Positions 33,185-43,849 are shown, numbered from the stretch's first letter. The stretch: DNA of 64,000 bases from Prorocentrum cordatum (GCA_963575745.1 CAUYUJ010020715.1:365729-429728); one strand, 5' to 3'. Made by a program: numbers and translations. Notes: generated by a model from the sequence alone, not told the origin.

Positions 33185-33920
33185 ACCCAAGCAGCGCACC
33201 GAGCCACTGCACGCGCGTAGCGGCGGCCTGGCTGGGGACGTCTGGTCTGGGGCAGCTCCCGGGTGTCTGGCAGCTCCGCAGTCAGACTCGTGCATCCCCG
33301 CGTTGGCTGCCCACGACCACTTGCCACGAGCTTTGGGATGGTCTTCAATGTCTGGCGCAGGGTGCATCCCACCTCTCCCCGACCCTTTACACCAGGAGCG
33401 CACGGCAAGAGTTTCATAGCAAGCTTGCCAAACGCAGATGAACTTCAACTTTCTCACTGATCCACACCACGGAGTCGGGGACCTGGGGATGCAGGCCCAA
33501 AACAGCTTTTGCCCCGCTGCCAGCGAGATGGTTACCTGTCCTGACAGACAGCTCGGTATCTGAAAACCCAGGCTCCTTCACAGACGGGCGAGTTCTTGTT
33601 CAGTAAATCTACGATTGTCAAAGAAAGGCAAAACTATGGCACATCGTTTTGCCAGCTTTAGCCTACACGACGCGTCCAGGAAGAACACCTTGCGAACTGA
33701 TTGAACAGAACTCGAGACGATGGAAACTGATGGAAGACATTAGCACAGTCCGTAGAACTAGAATCGGGATCTGCCAAACGTATGCTCCAAACCATAGAAG
33801 CCAGACATCCCAGCCGTTTGGGGAGTCTGTCTGAGCAGTGCGTGGACAGGGCAGCGCATTCCACAATGTCTGATTTTACCATTGAACGCCAGGCAGCTTC
33901 AATCAGCTTTCCTAAGCCCT
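33185..33920. other. No recognisable feature
   Basis: No protein motif, RNA or repeat identified. Confidence 0.4.
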
Positions 33921-33926
33921 CGGATA

Positions 33927-34104
33927 CTACAGATTTCGTAATAAAGGGAGGGGGGTCTCATTTCGGGGGGGGTCTCTTCCGGGCTATCTTGGAGGGCCTG
34001 GGGGGGTCTGGGGACGATGTTTTGGAGGGTTCTCCCACGGGGGGGTCTAAAACTTCTCGTCTGGGAGGGTTGAGACCCCCTCCCTTTTAGTACGAAATCT
34101 GGAG
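33927..34104 (+). mobile_element. Stowaway-like element, 178 bp, TA-flanked, copy 1
   Basis: Starts CTACAGATTTCGTAATAAAG and ends TAGTACGAAATCTGGAG, flanked by TA at 33925-33926 and 34105-34106. The inverted ends run for over 25 bases (GGGAGGGGGTCT against AGACCCCCTCCC). Length and TA flanks equal those of copy 2. CTCC ends with TA duplication are typical of Stowaway-type elements mobilised by mariner transposases. Confidence 0.85.
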
Positions 34105-34249
34105 TAGGGTGTGCGGTGTGAGACCCATCGACGCACGTGTCACCCGCCAGCGTGCACGATCTTCAGGGGGCCCCACGAGCCAATCCCCCCCCCAGGGCCC
34201 CTTCGGACAACGGAGCAGGACACATGCCCCCCCTGATGCGGAGGGACAC

Positions 34250-34630
34250 CCCTGGTATTATGCTGTTCCCATCGTACTCCAGATTTCGTAATAGAAGGGA
34301 GGGGGTCTGGACCCTCCAAGACAAGCCATTTCAGACCTCCCCCGTGGGAGAACCATCCAAAACATCGTCCCCAGACCCCCCCAGGCCCTCCAAGATAGCC
34401 TGGAAGAGACCCCCCCGAAATGAGATCCCCTCCCGTTTATTACGAAATCTGGAGTACTTAAAGACCACATTCCAGAAATAATCTCGAGCACCCAAAAAAA
34501 TAACAACATAATATCGAACGGATATCGCCTCCCAGGGCCCGACCCGTGAAAACCCTCCAGTTTCTGTATTGTCTTGGTGCTCGAAATAATTACTGGTGAT
34601 CCAGGCTACAGTAGGTTGGAACATCATAAC
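34250..34630 (+). mobile_element. Family H palindromic element, interrupted copy
   Basis: CTGTTCCCATCG at 34263-34274 and CTTAAAGACCACATTCCAG from 34457 onward match the continuous copy at 28700-28895. The right end GGTTGGAACATCATAACC pairs with the left TTATGCTGTTCCCATC. The insert between 34277 and 34454 is a different element. Confidence 0.85.
34277..34454 (-). mobile_element. Stowaway-like element, 178 bp, copy 2, nested in family H
   Basis: Starts CTCCAGATTTCGTAATAG and ends TTACGAAATCTGGAG, flanked by TA at 34275-34276 and 34455-34456. It is inverted relative to copy 1 and has the same 178-base length. It interrupts a family H element whose unbroken form is present at 28700. Confidence 0.9.
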
Positions 34631-35205
34631 CATGGTGCCCGAAAATAAGTTGCGATCAATGACATGCTCGTCCACAGCGTTGACCGCATCGCCCCCTGCA
34701 GTCTCGATCCGAAGCGACTCCAAAACAAGGCATCTCCAAATCCGGCGGTGCAACGCGTCCCGGCAGCCACGCCCCAATGGACGAAACTCTTAGCGCATGT
34801 ATCACTTCGGCCTGGCCAAGACAACAAGTGCCCAGTGAGCCCCTGCAGCGACAGACCTCATCACCCCCTTCTCCGAAAGGAATGCTTCTCCGAACGGAGA
34901 TGCTTGTGCACAATACGATGACAAGCTGGGTTGGGGGAGTGGTTATGGCCCCCGATGTGTCTCTGGAGGACCGCGTCCTTCAAGGTCGGGCCGCGACGTC
35001 CCTAGCGATTGGAGGGTCACGGATGCCGCATGCTTTCCATAGAGAACGAACGCGACAGACTCAACCATCCGCCACCCGCGACGCGACGGGGATTGTCTCC
35101 TGGCCAGCCCAAGACCCGAAACGGACCTGCAACTCTCCTGAGGGTTCCAAACAAGTTGCACCAGGAAAGGCTGGGTTCTGGTAAAGAGGAAGAGTGGACG
35201 GGTGG
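34631..35205. other. No recognisable feature
   Basis: No gene motif or repeat identified in this stretch. Confidence 0.4.
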
Positions 35206-35209
35206 ACCT

Positions 35210-36000
35210 CTACCCTCAACTTCCGAGAACATCTGCGGACCCTGCCGCCAGGGCCTTCGGCGGAGCTTCGTGGGGCCGCGAAGCGTGTGAGGGCTGTGCC
35301 GAAAGGGAGCGCGGGGCCGCAATGCGGACCCTGCCGTTTGGGGGCCTCGGCGGGGTGCTCCACCAAGCGCGTGTGAAGGGCGTGCCGAAGTTGGGCGGGG
35401 CTGCTATTCGGGCCCTGCCGCTGGGGCCTTCGGTGGAGCCCCCATATGGGGCCGAGAAGCGTGTGAGGGGCACCGTCGGATTTGATGGGGCAGGGACAAG
35501 ACTCTTCCGACGGCAACTAAAACGACGCGAAGATCGGGACACAATCGGATTGGGATAACTCGAAATCTCTGAGAATCGGCGGGTTTGGAGGATGTATTGG
35601 GCGCCGCGGCCGCTCCAAAGCGTTCCGGAACGCTCTGAGAGCGCTCCGGAACGCTGTGGAGCGATTTATCCCGATCCTAGCCCTGTTTTAGCAACGTGGC
35701 CCCAGAACACCAAAAAGGACATGCAGGTTGCATAGGTCGGGATAGGCAGGACACAAGGAGACCCTCGATTTGGCGTGGTCGACCTACCAATCGGGGCCGA
35801 CTGTAATGGGGCGAGGCCGCCATGCGGACCCTGCCACGGAGGCCCTTCTGTGGAGCACCATATAAGCCCACGAGGCGTGTGAAGGGCGTGCCGAAATAGG
35901 GCGGGGGCACCATCCGGACCTTGCTACCTGGGCCTTCGGTGGAACCGCTCATAAGGCCACGAAGCGTGTGAGGGGTGTGCCGAAGCAAAGAAATGCGGAG
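35210..36000 (-). repeat. About 90-bp satellite, locus 1, interrupted by a palindromic element
   Basis: GCGTGTGA occurs at 35283, 35369 and 35459 (periods 86 and 90), then again after the insert at about 35875 and 35965. Units read as reverse complement of those at 43850-44870 (GCCATGCG..CCCTGCC, GGGCCTTCGG(T/C)GGAGC, ACGAAGCGTGTGA(A/G)GG). The family E element at 35517-35691 splits the array. Confidence 0.85.
35517..35691 (-). mobile_element. Palindromic element, family E (175 bp), copy 2
   Basis: Starts CTAAAACGACGCGAAGATCG and ends CTAGCCCTGTTTTAG; the reverse complement of 14076-14250. GCAA precedes it at 35513-35516 and GCAA straddles its right end at 35691-35694, consistent with a 3-bp CAA target duplication. 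Confidence 0.85.
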
Positions 36001-36104
36001 GACAGACGCATGCGGGCCAATCCGTATTCAAACTGAGGGCCAAACACCACAGGATGGCTGGAAATGAAACCCAGCCAGACGCACTAGATTTTGGGGACGC
36101 TTCT

Positions 36105-36650
36105 TAAGCGGCAATACTTGGTATTGCTTTGCATTCCTGTGTTCGGAATTGTATTGCCTGGCGTTGCGACGGGTTGCTTGGAATTGCATTGCTTGGCGTT
36201 GCTGAGTGTGAATGCGCATTGCTTTGATTAGCATTACTTTGCGTTACTTTGAATTGCTCGGCGATGCTGGACATTCCTTAGAGCTTTTTGGCGTTGCTTG
36301 GCATTTCGTGGCGTCTCTCGCGTTTCATTACTTTGTGTTGCGCTGCTTGGCATTGTTTGACACTGCTCTGCATTGCTCTGCGTTGCTCAGTACTGCGTGA
36401 TATTGTTTGGCGCTGCGTGGCGTTGCTCGGTATTACGTGGCGCTGCTTGGCATCGCTTGGTTTTGCTTGACGTTGCTTGACATGTCTTGGCCAGCGTGGC
36501 ATTACCCGGCGTTGTTCGGCGCGGCTTGACGTTGCTTGGTGTTGCTTGGCATTGCTTGGCGCTGGTTGGCGCTGCTTGGTGCTGCTTGGCGTTGCTTGGC
36601 GAGCCCTGGTGCTGCGTTGCGCTCGTTTGAATCGCTTTGCGTTGTGCTGC
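36105..36650 (+). repeat. Degenerate GCTTGGCGTTGCTTGGCATT repeat
   Basis: About 45 units of GCTTGGCATTG-like sequence with a 10-11 nt period and many substitutions. A similar complementary unit (GCATAGCATAACGCAGCATG) appears at 61245-61400. Confidence 0.75.
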
Positions 36651-36785
36651 GGAGAAGGAGGAAGAGGAGTAGACGGAGGAAGAGAAAGGAGGAGGGGGAG
36701 GTGGAGGAGAAGGAGGAGGAGGAGGAGCAGGAGGAGGAGGAGAGGGGAGGAGGAGGAGGAGGAGGAGGAGGAGGAGGAGGAGATT
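36650..36785 (+). repeat. (GGA)n array
   Basis: Degenerate at first, then almost pure from about 36745 to 36783. From 36786 to 37550 no gene is recognised. Confidence 0.95.
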
Positions 36786-37554
36786 TGTTCGGCATTGCGT
36801 TGCATCGCTTTGCGACCAGGCCGCCGAGCAGCCGAAGCAACCCAAGCACGCAGGACAGCCTGGGCAGCCAAGCATCCCCGGGGCCGGCCGGCTGGCCGGC
36901 GCATGCCTGCCGCCCAGTGGCTCGCCACGACAGGTGAGGCCCCGCAGGCACGCCGCAATGAGGGAAAAACAACTGCGGGGGGCCCACGACAGGGCGCAAA
37001 AAAGGCAGACGCCGAGCGCGGGGCGGCGGGGGCGACAACCCGCAGCGGCGCGGCCCCAGGCGAGCCGAGGGGCCATCTGGCGTGCCGCAAGGCGAAGCTG
37101 CCTGGCGACGCTCGGCCTCTTGCCTTCGGGGTCCATCGGGCAAATCTCGAGGAAACGCCAAACAACCCATAAAGCATCTCTTGGTGAACTCCCAACACGG
37201 CCCAACATGGGAAGCATGAAACCATCCCTCAATGTTTTGCCTGGCGGACCTCTCTCAACGGCCCCGGCGCGGACCCTCCACCATGTGTTTGTCAGCGCTT
37301 CCTCATAGTTGTGTAAGTACCCAGCGCCGTCGGAACACCGCAACCATGAGGTCTGGGGCGGAGCGCGTTACTGCGGAAGCGGAAGCACCTAAACAAATTG
37401 TTGGGGCCATCCACTGTTGCCAGTCAGCTGCCGCCGCGCACTGACAGTCCAAACGAGGCCACGACGCATCGGAAAAATGCCAACATTGGCGGTCAGAAGC
37501 CGCCCAGCGAACGTGCCCGAAACTCAGGCAACGGATTCGGGCCAGGAGGCAGAA

Positions 37555-37740
37555 GGGGGCGGAGGAGAGGGGGGGGGAGGAGGAGGACGAGGAGGAGTAG
37601 GAGGAGGAGGACGAGGAGGAGGAGGAGGAGGAGGAGGAGGAGGAGGAGGAGGAGGAGGAAGAAAAAGAGATGACTGAGGAGGCGGAGGGGGAAGAGGAGG
37701 AGGAGGAGGAGGAGGAGGAGGAGGAGGAAGAGGAACGAGA
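37555..37740 (+). repeat. (GGA)n array
   Basis: Purine array on the plus strand that lies just past the 3' side of the minus-strand reverse transcriptase remnant. Confidence 0.95.
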
Positions 37741-38299
37741 GGGAAGACGGACGACACGGCGAGCAAATGCCAACATGTAGGAAGGGGGGGGGGCAACGCC
37801 AGCAGCAAGCAAGTGAGCGCGACGGGGGCGGGCGGAAGGCCGGGGGGGGGGGCAGGGGCGAGGGGCGTCGGCGGCAGTCGGGGGGTCGCCGTGGGTCGCG
37901 ATGGGCCGGGCGTCGTCTGGGTCGTCGTGGGCCCGGGGGTCTGGGGACCGTCGCAGCAGGGTCCGACGGGCGTCGGGCGGGGCGAACGGAGTCGTCGTCG
38001 TGGGCGGGGACGGGCAGGCGGCGCACGGGGGGGGCGCCACGGGCTCTGCGGAGGCAGCTCGCGCGGCAGCAGCCGCGGCGACTGCCGCGTCCGCGGCCAA
38101 GCGCGCGCCCGTCGAGCCCGCTCGCGGCTGGAGGCGTCGCAGCACTCCCCACTTAATCCCCCTGCGGAGGGAAATTGGAAGTCGCTGGGCAAACTGGTCG
38201 GCCCGCGAGTGCGGCGTCGTCTCCAGAAGCGTCGGCCGCGTGCTTGGCGCGCACCGCGAAAGCGCGTCGCGCCGCGCGGCCCGGGCCGCCGCCGTGAGC

Positions 38300-40830
38300 C
38301 TTGCACGCTGTGTTCAGGCGCAGGCGCTACAGCACCTCGCGGCGGGTCGCCGTCGCGTCGCCGCCGCCGTCCGCGGCCGAAGTCGCCGTCCAGATCGTCG
38401 CCGCCGGCCCCCGCGGCCAGGAGGCCCTCGCTGGGCGCGCGCGGCGGCAGCAAGCCCGGGCGCGCGAGTTCGACTGCAGCGGGTCCGGCGCCCAGCGCCT
38501 CGCGCCAAGCCTGGCAGTCGTGGCGTCGCGGCGCTTCGTGCGATCGCCGCGGCAGCTGCGGGCGAGCGCGTCGTCTGCCCTCTCCGGGCGGCGTTGCAGC
38601 GCCGCTTGCATGCGGTTGCGCGGGAAGTCGGCGCAAAGGGCCAGGCGCGGGGGCGCCTGCATGCCGCTGGCAGTAACGCTTCGTTGAAAGCCTGCGTCGC
38701 CGCCGCCAGGCTGCCCCCGCCCCCGCCGGCGGCGTAGTCGCAAGCGCCGCGATGCTGCCGGCAGAATCCGGCGCCGCGGGCGCGCGAGGCCAGGCTGGCG
38801 GCCGTGGCGTGCTTCTCGGAGGAGAGGAGCCTGAACCCGTCTCGGTTGAGTTTGAGCTGCGTTTGCTTCCAAAAGTCTCCTGTGGGAAAGACCCGCCGAG
38901 CTGCTCAGCGGGCGCGGGCGGCGAAATCCACGGCCTGCAAGGCACCAGCGCGCGCCGTCGGCGGGATCGCGCGCACGGAGTAGCCCAGCTTTCAGAGGGA
39001 GACGCGCTGATGGAGCAAGTGCATGGCCACTTGAACGTTATCTGGGGCCCCGTAAGCTCCCAGCAAGTTAGCAATCTTGGCCAGCCTGCGCAATGCGTTT
39101 CTCGCAAACAGTCGCTTCCCACGGGGGCCCCCAAGAGCTTAAAACGCTTGTCTTGCTGCAGGCCCCCCTGCGGAAACGCGGGCATGTCCAAGAAGCCGCC
39201 GGCGCCGCTGGCGGGGGCCAGCTCGCACGCGCTGGGGCCGGTGCTGAGGCCCAGGCCTGCGGCGGACAAGCACCCCACCAGGCGGCGCAAGAGGCGGGCG
39301 ACCGCGGGCAAGCCCCCTGCCGGACACCAACGCCCAGGCGGGAGAACGCTAAACTCAAAGAGCCACCGGCTGGGTCGGCTGGCACGGAGGGCGCCCGTTC
39401 CGCGCAGCTCTGCAGGGCGAGCGCGAAGAGCAGCGGGCCGAGCGGGCCCCCCCTGTTGGGCGCCGTGCTCGGAACGCAGGTCTTTCTTCCCCGAGAAGAG
39501 CAGCGTCGGGGCGCAGCGACACCAACCCATGAAAAGGCGCCAGGCCACGGAAATCTTCGCGAACGGCACGCAGGACCGCCTTCCTGTTCAACGTGTTGAA
39601 AGCGTTCGACAAGTCTAACTTCACGAAGACCTTCTGGCGGTCGCCCTGGCTTCAGCTCCACCACTGTCGCACGACGTGGACCTCGACCTTCGTGCCCCCG
39701 GGCGCCGCCAGCCCGAACTGCAGTGGCGCCAGCCGCGCGGGCGCCGCATCCGAGACTTCACTGCAAAAACATATCCCCACCAGGCGGCGCGACGTCTCCC
39801 CGCCGCCGGACCGGCCGCAGGCCGCCATCTTTCTTTGAGAGGGACGCCAGCGAAGCGCCCGCGAAGAACGTCGCTGCAGCGGAGGGTGCCTGACCGAGTG
39901 CAAGCAAGCTGTTCCAGGATTCGTCCCTCTGGGCAGCCGTCAGCAAGGCGTCCCTGAGGCGCTGGGGTCGAAGACCAGTCGGCCACGCCGCAAACCCGCG
40001 GGGCAGTCGCGCACCTCCCGTTCCACAGAGGCCTCGTCCACTTACAGGGCCGCCGCGGCGTCCACCAGGGGCATGCTGCAGAGGTCTCCCGCCAGGCGGC
40101 TGTGAAGGCGTTTGTGGCGCACTTGCTAGACAACCTCCAGGGTAACGCCGACCGGCGGCTCGCTCACGAGAACAGCACAGCTCTTGGACCACTGCGCGTC
40201 GGCCACAAGCTCTAAGCAATTCTGTGCGCGCTGTGCGGCCTGGGAAATCCTGGGAGCGCCGCCGCTTCGTCTGGCGGAGCTCTGTTATCTCGGCCTAAAG
40301 CGATGCGCGCTCGCCCCCCTGCCGCCGTCTGCAAAGCTCTTTCGTCCCCGCCTCAGCGGTGTTCCTGCTGCCGCGGCCGCCGCGGGCGTGCGGTCGGGGC
40401 GCGCATTTGGGCAGCGCGGCGAGCTGGATTCAAGCGGCAACGTTGTTGGTGTCCGTGGCCAGCGCCGTCGCCTGTGCACGTCTCCGCGCCCACAACGCTT
40501 GGGTGCCTTGGGGCACATGCCGCCTGTGCCCGCGCGTTTGGCGAAGACCTCCTGCAAGGGGGGTAGCTCTGGCGGTCGCGGTGCGGCGTCGTCGGCGGCC
40601 GGGGTGGCTCCGGCGGCGGCCGCTCGGGCGGCGGGGCGGCGGCGGCGGGCAGATGCACGTGAACCACGTGGCCAGGAAGCGCTGGCACACCGAGCGCGGG
40701 GCCAGACAGCGTTCGTCCAAGTGCTCTTGGGGGACTGGGGGAAAACCAGCGGCGTGTTCCTGCAGATGTTGCCGCATGGACTGGTGGTCGGCCCATCCTG
40801 CAGTGGTCGCCAGGTCCGCGCGGAGACACC
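38300..40830 (-). pseudogene. Reverse transcriptase pseudogene of a zinc-finger retroelement
   Basis: Minus-strand reading gives, in order: a zinc-finger-like segment SMRQHLQEHAAGF and CSVCQ-type cysteines (about 40790-40670); fingers SLSKKDGGLRPV (about 39850) and GETSRRLVGI then LAPLQFGLAAPGGTKVEVHV (about 39820-39690); palm motif A KLDLSNAFNTLNRKAVLRAV (39625-39560); motif B region RGGPLGPLLFALALQ (39454-39410); a thumb-like FKLLGAPVGSD (about 39140); and a C-terminal helical region to about 38300. This resembles RT proteins with an H-x-x-x-H/CxxC N-terminus that are widespread in algae, oomycetes and fungi. Several frame changes are needed, and the catalytic YxDD position (39329-39340) reads RLGV, so the enzyme is dead. 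Confidence 0.8.
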
Positions 40831-40861
40831 CATTGTCAGGGCAGATAGAAGACGAGAAACC

Positions 40862-41033
40862 GCCATAAACATAAACTTTTCGCGCTCCGCGCGGATCTCT
40901 TGGATCCGCGCTGGACCCCCCTCCCTGGCTCGCGGAGCGCTTCGGGGGCGGCGCCGGAGGCGCCGCTGGGGGGCCCTGCAGCGCCGAGCCGAGAAGTCCG
41001 CGCGGACCTCCGAGCTTTCCTGTTTGTGTCATT
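40862..41033 (+). mobile_element. Palindromic element, family C, copy 2
   Basis: Left arm CATAAACATAAAC then CTCCGCGCGGATCTCTTGGA; right arm GAGAAGTCCGCGCGGACCTC then TTTGTGTCATT; centre GGCGGCGCCGGAGGCGCCGC. It lies immediately beyond the 5' end of the RT pseudogene. Confidence 0.85.
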
Positions 41034-41048
41034 CTGACTACCTACCAG

Positions 41049-41187
41049 ACCATTCCAACCCAACCCGAAGACCCGAATTTCGGGTTGGGGGGGGTAAGTG
41101 TTCCACATGTGTTTTTTCAATGTTTCCCGACCCCCCCCCACTGGAAATCGAGAGTAAATTTGAGCCTTCGGGTTGGGTTGGGGTGGT
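41049..41187 (+). mobile_element. Short element with 22-bp inverted ends
   Basis: ACCATTCCAACCCAACCCGA at the left pairs with CTTCGGGTTGGGTTGGGGTG at the right, 20 of 22 positions. An additional internal CCGAATTTCGGGTTGG repeats part of the end. It sits 15 bases from the family C copy. Confidence 0.7.
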
Positions 41188-41469
41188 TTGGTGGGTGGTG
41201 ACATTCTGCGTTCCCTTGGCAGAACAACCCGCGCACGCTGGCGCGCGCGCGCTGGACGAACTCGGGGCCGTCGGGTGCTGCAGGCGGCGGTGGCGCTGCC
41301 GCGGCGGCCGCGACGTGCCGGCGCGGCGGCGGGCGCTCGGCCGCGGGCGGGGTGCCTGCCAAGGCTGGGCCTAGACGTCGTGTTTCGTGTGGTGTTCGTG
41401 TAGTTGGTCGCTTTGCTCTGCAGTTCGCGGGCGGGTCGCGGGTGGGTGGCGGGCCGGGTCGCGAGTGGG

Positions 41470-41870
41470 ACGACGACACCACCACCACCACCACCACCAA
41501 CAACAACAACAAGCAACAAACAAACAAACAAACAAACAAACACACACACACACCAACAAACAAACAAACAAACAAACAAACAAACAACAACAACACCAGC
41601 AACAACAACAACAACAACAACAACACCGACAACAACACCACCAACAACAATCAACAATCAACAATCAACAATCAACAACAACAACTACAACAACCACACC
41701 AGCAGCAACAACAACAACAATAACAACACCAACACCAACAGCAACAAACACAAACACAACAACACCAACAACAACAACAACAACAACACCAACAACAACA
41801 ACACCAACAACAACAACAACAACATCAATAACACCAACAGCAACATCAGCAACAACAAAAACAACGCAAC
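41470..41870 (+). repeat. (CAA)n/(CAAA)n/(ACC)n microsatellite complex
   Basis: ACC units, then CAAA tetramers at 41517-41590, then CAACAACAC mixtures to 41870. Long Thr/Asn/Gln or Val/Leu frames come from this. Flanking 41871-42560 shows no gene. Confidence 0.95.
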
Positions 41871-42571
41871 AATAATCTCCACCGCAGAACCCCACTTCAG
41901 CAACGTACTCATGGACAGTGAATGACCGTCTGGCCCCCACAGTATAATCAATGTACAGATCTAGGCACGCACGCACACTCGGCGAGGCAGGAGGAGCGGA
42001 CACGCATTTTGACATGGACCAATCTCGAGGAAGCAGATGAGGAGGGTGCAACATACTATGGAGATCGACCGTGGACGGAACTGATGCATGCCAAACTCGA
42101 GGACGAAAGCTGACGGACTGGCATGTCAAAATAGATTCGCGGTTGGAAGCACGCGCCGACATGACAGGTGGCCACACGCGTGAGTGAACGCGAGGGCAGC
42201 GGAAAGGAGAAGGAACGGGACAGGGACAGGGGAGAGGGACGAGAAGGACGAGGAGGAAGAGGGGAGAGGCAGCGAGCGCAGCAGGAGGGGTGAGCGCGGA
42301 TGAGAATCAGAGGGGGCAGCATCGCTGCAAGGCGGGGCACACTGACCTCGGACGTCGTGATGTGTCCAGAGTGGCCCCCCCCCAAGGATCTGGACCCCTC
42401 CCCTGGGACAACCTGCTCGTCCCGAACCCCGAGTCGTTGCTTGACGGCCCCAAGGCCACGGTGATGCTCGACGGTCCCAGGGCCCCGGGCAAGGGCCCCC
42501 GGGAGGCCCCTGTTTGACGTCTGGAGTCGGGTTCCAGGCCTCGGGGCAATCAAAGAACGACTCGGGATAAC

Positions 42572-42995
42572 AACCCGAGGAGGAGGAGGAGGAGGAGGAG
42601 GAGGAGGAGGAGGAGGAGGAGGAGGAGGAGGAGGAGGAGGGGAGGAGGGAGGAGGAGAAGAGGAGAAGGAGGAGAAGAACAAGGAGGAGGAGGAGGAGGA
42701 GATGGAGCAGGGGGAGGAGGAGGAGGAGGAGAGAGGAGGAGGAGGAGGAGGAGGAGGAGGAGGAGGAGGAGGAGAGGAGGAGGAGGAGGAGGAGGGGAGG
42801 AGGAGGGAGGAGGAGGAGGAGGAGGGGGAGGGGGAGGAGGAGGAGGAGGAGGAGGAGGAGGAGGAGAGAAAAAGGAGGAGGAGGAGGAGGAGGACGAGGA
42901 CGAGGAGGGGGAGGAGGAGGAGGAGGGGGAGGAGGAGGACGAGGACGAGGAGGGGGAGGAGGAGGAGGAGGAGGAGGAGGAGGAGGAGGAGGACA
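42572..42995 (+). repeat. Longest (GGA)n array of the window
   Basis: About 420 bases of GGA with single G, A or ACG interruptions. Strong purine asymmetry; may be a site of assembly slippage. Confidence 0.97.
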
Positions 42996-43124
42996 CCCCG
43001 GACGAACAGCAGTCCGAGGTGGAGGGCACGTCCACGAAGGGTAAAAAGATGCCTCTCCAGAGATGATGAAGTTGCTGTCGGCCCTGGTGCAAGCTGCAGC
43101 CAGAAGAAACAGCAGGGAACCATA

Positions 43125-43300
43125 CAGTGGAGGCCCGTCCACAAGAGACCTTCCACAAGAAACCAAACCCTGAGACTCCGGGACGTCCATCGACTTTTCG
43201 TGTGGGAACGTCACTCTGTCCATGGCAAAACCATCCAAACCCAGGAAACCCAGGGCACCCTGGGGGAAAGCAGGGTGTTTCTTGGCATGGGCCCCCACTG
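43125..43300 (+). mobile_element. CAGTGG-terminus element, 176 bp, TA-flanked, best copy
   Basis: CAGTGGAGGCCC at 43125-43136 and GGGCCCCCACTG at 43289-43300 form 12-bp inverted ends with one mismatch; TA flanks at 43123-43124 and 43301-43302. CAGTG-type ends with TA duplication fit the Tc1/mariner group. Internal sequence is non-coding and conserved with copies at 3675, 11800 and 32972. Confidence 0.88.
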
Positions 43301-43309
43301 TATACTTTC

Positions 43310-43445
43310 CGACATCCGCGCCTGTCTCCTGGATCGGCGGTGGTCGCCCTCACTGCACCGTGGAACGCGCATTGGGGGCGCCGCAGGCGCCGTCAGATGG
43401 GGTCCAACGCCGACCCAAGAAATCCGCCCGGACCTGGAAAGTTGT
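43310..43445 (+). mobile_element. Degraded family C element
   Basis: ATCCGCGCCTGTCTCCTGGA on the left and GACCCAAGAAATCCGCCCGG on the right match the TCCGCGCGGA arms with several changes, around a GGGGGCGCCGCAGGCGCCG centre. It follows the TA-flanked element within 10 bases. Confidence 0.65.
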
Positions 43446-43536
43446 CTTTCTTAATTTTTTGCTCGAATCGCCTTCCCTGGTTTCTGGGACCATCCAAGAG
43501 GGTCCCAAGGACCAAGGCCCCGCCCCCTCAGATTTG

Positions 43537-43690
43537 GACGCCCGAAATGGGTACGTACAGAAAAATGGGTACGATGCCCGAGGACAAATGTTGTCCAAAA
43601 CTGGCACAGACTGCTGTTGGGCAGGCGAGCTTGCAACTCAAACGGACATCGGCTGCGGCGACGCCGACGGCAGATCCCGTTCAGAATGAG
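43537..43690 (+). mobile_element. Family J element, right end missing
   Basis: GACGCCCGAAATGGGTACG, AAATGTTGTCC and CTGTTGGGCAGGCGAGC match 30583-30787. The matching right arm is absent after about 43690. Confidence 0.75.
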
Positions 43691-43849
43691 CCAGACGGGC
43701 TGGACATTATACATACTCCCGAACCACCCGTTTGTGTTGGGGCGTCGTTTTGGAAAAGGGCAACGCCCCGCGTCACTCCCCTCACCTCCCGCCCTTCCCG
43801 TCTCTCCCCTCTTCCGTGCCTCTGCCCTCCGCATATCAAACATGTGGGC

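Noticed and set aside
37524-39569. A continuous 681-codon minus-strand frame
   Set aside because: Only its first third follows the RT, and the RT itself switches frame several times; the remainder runs into GGA repeat. Its length reflects GC richness, not an intact gene.
41470-41925. Thr/Asn/Gln-rich proteins
   Set aside because: They are translations of CAA, CAAA and ACC arrays.
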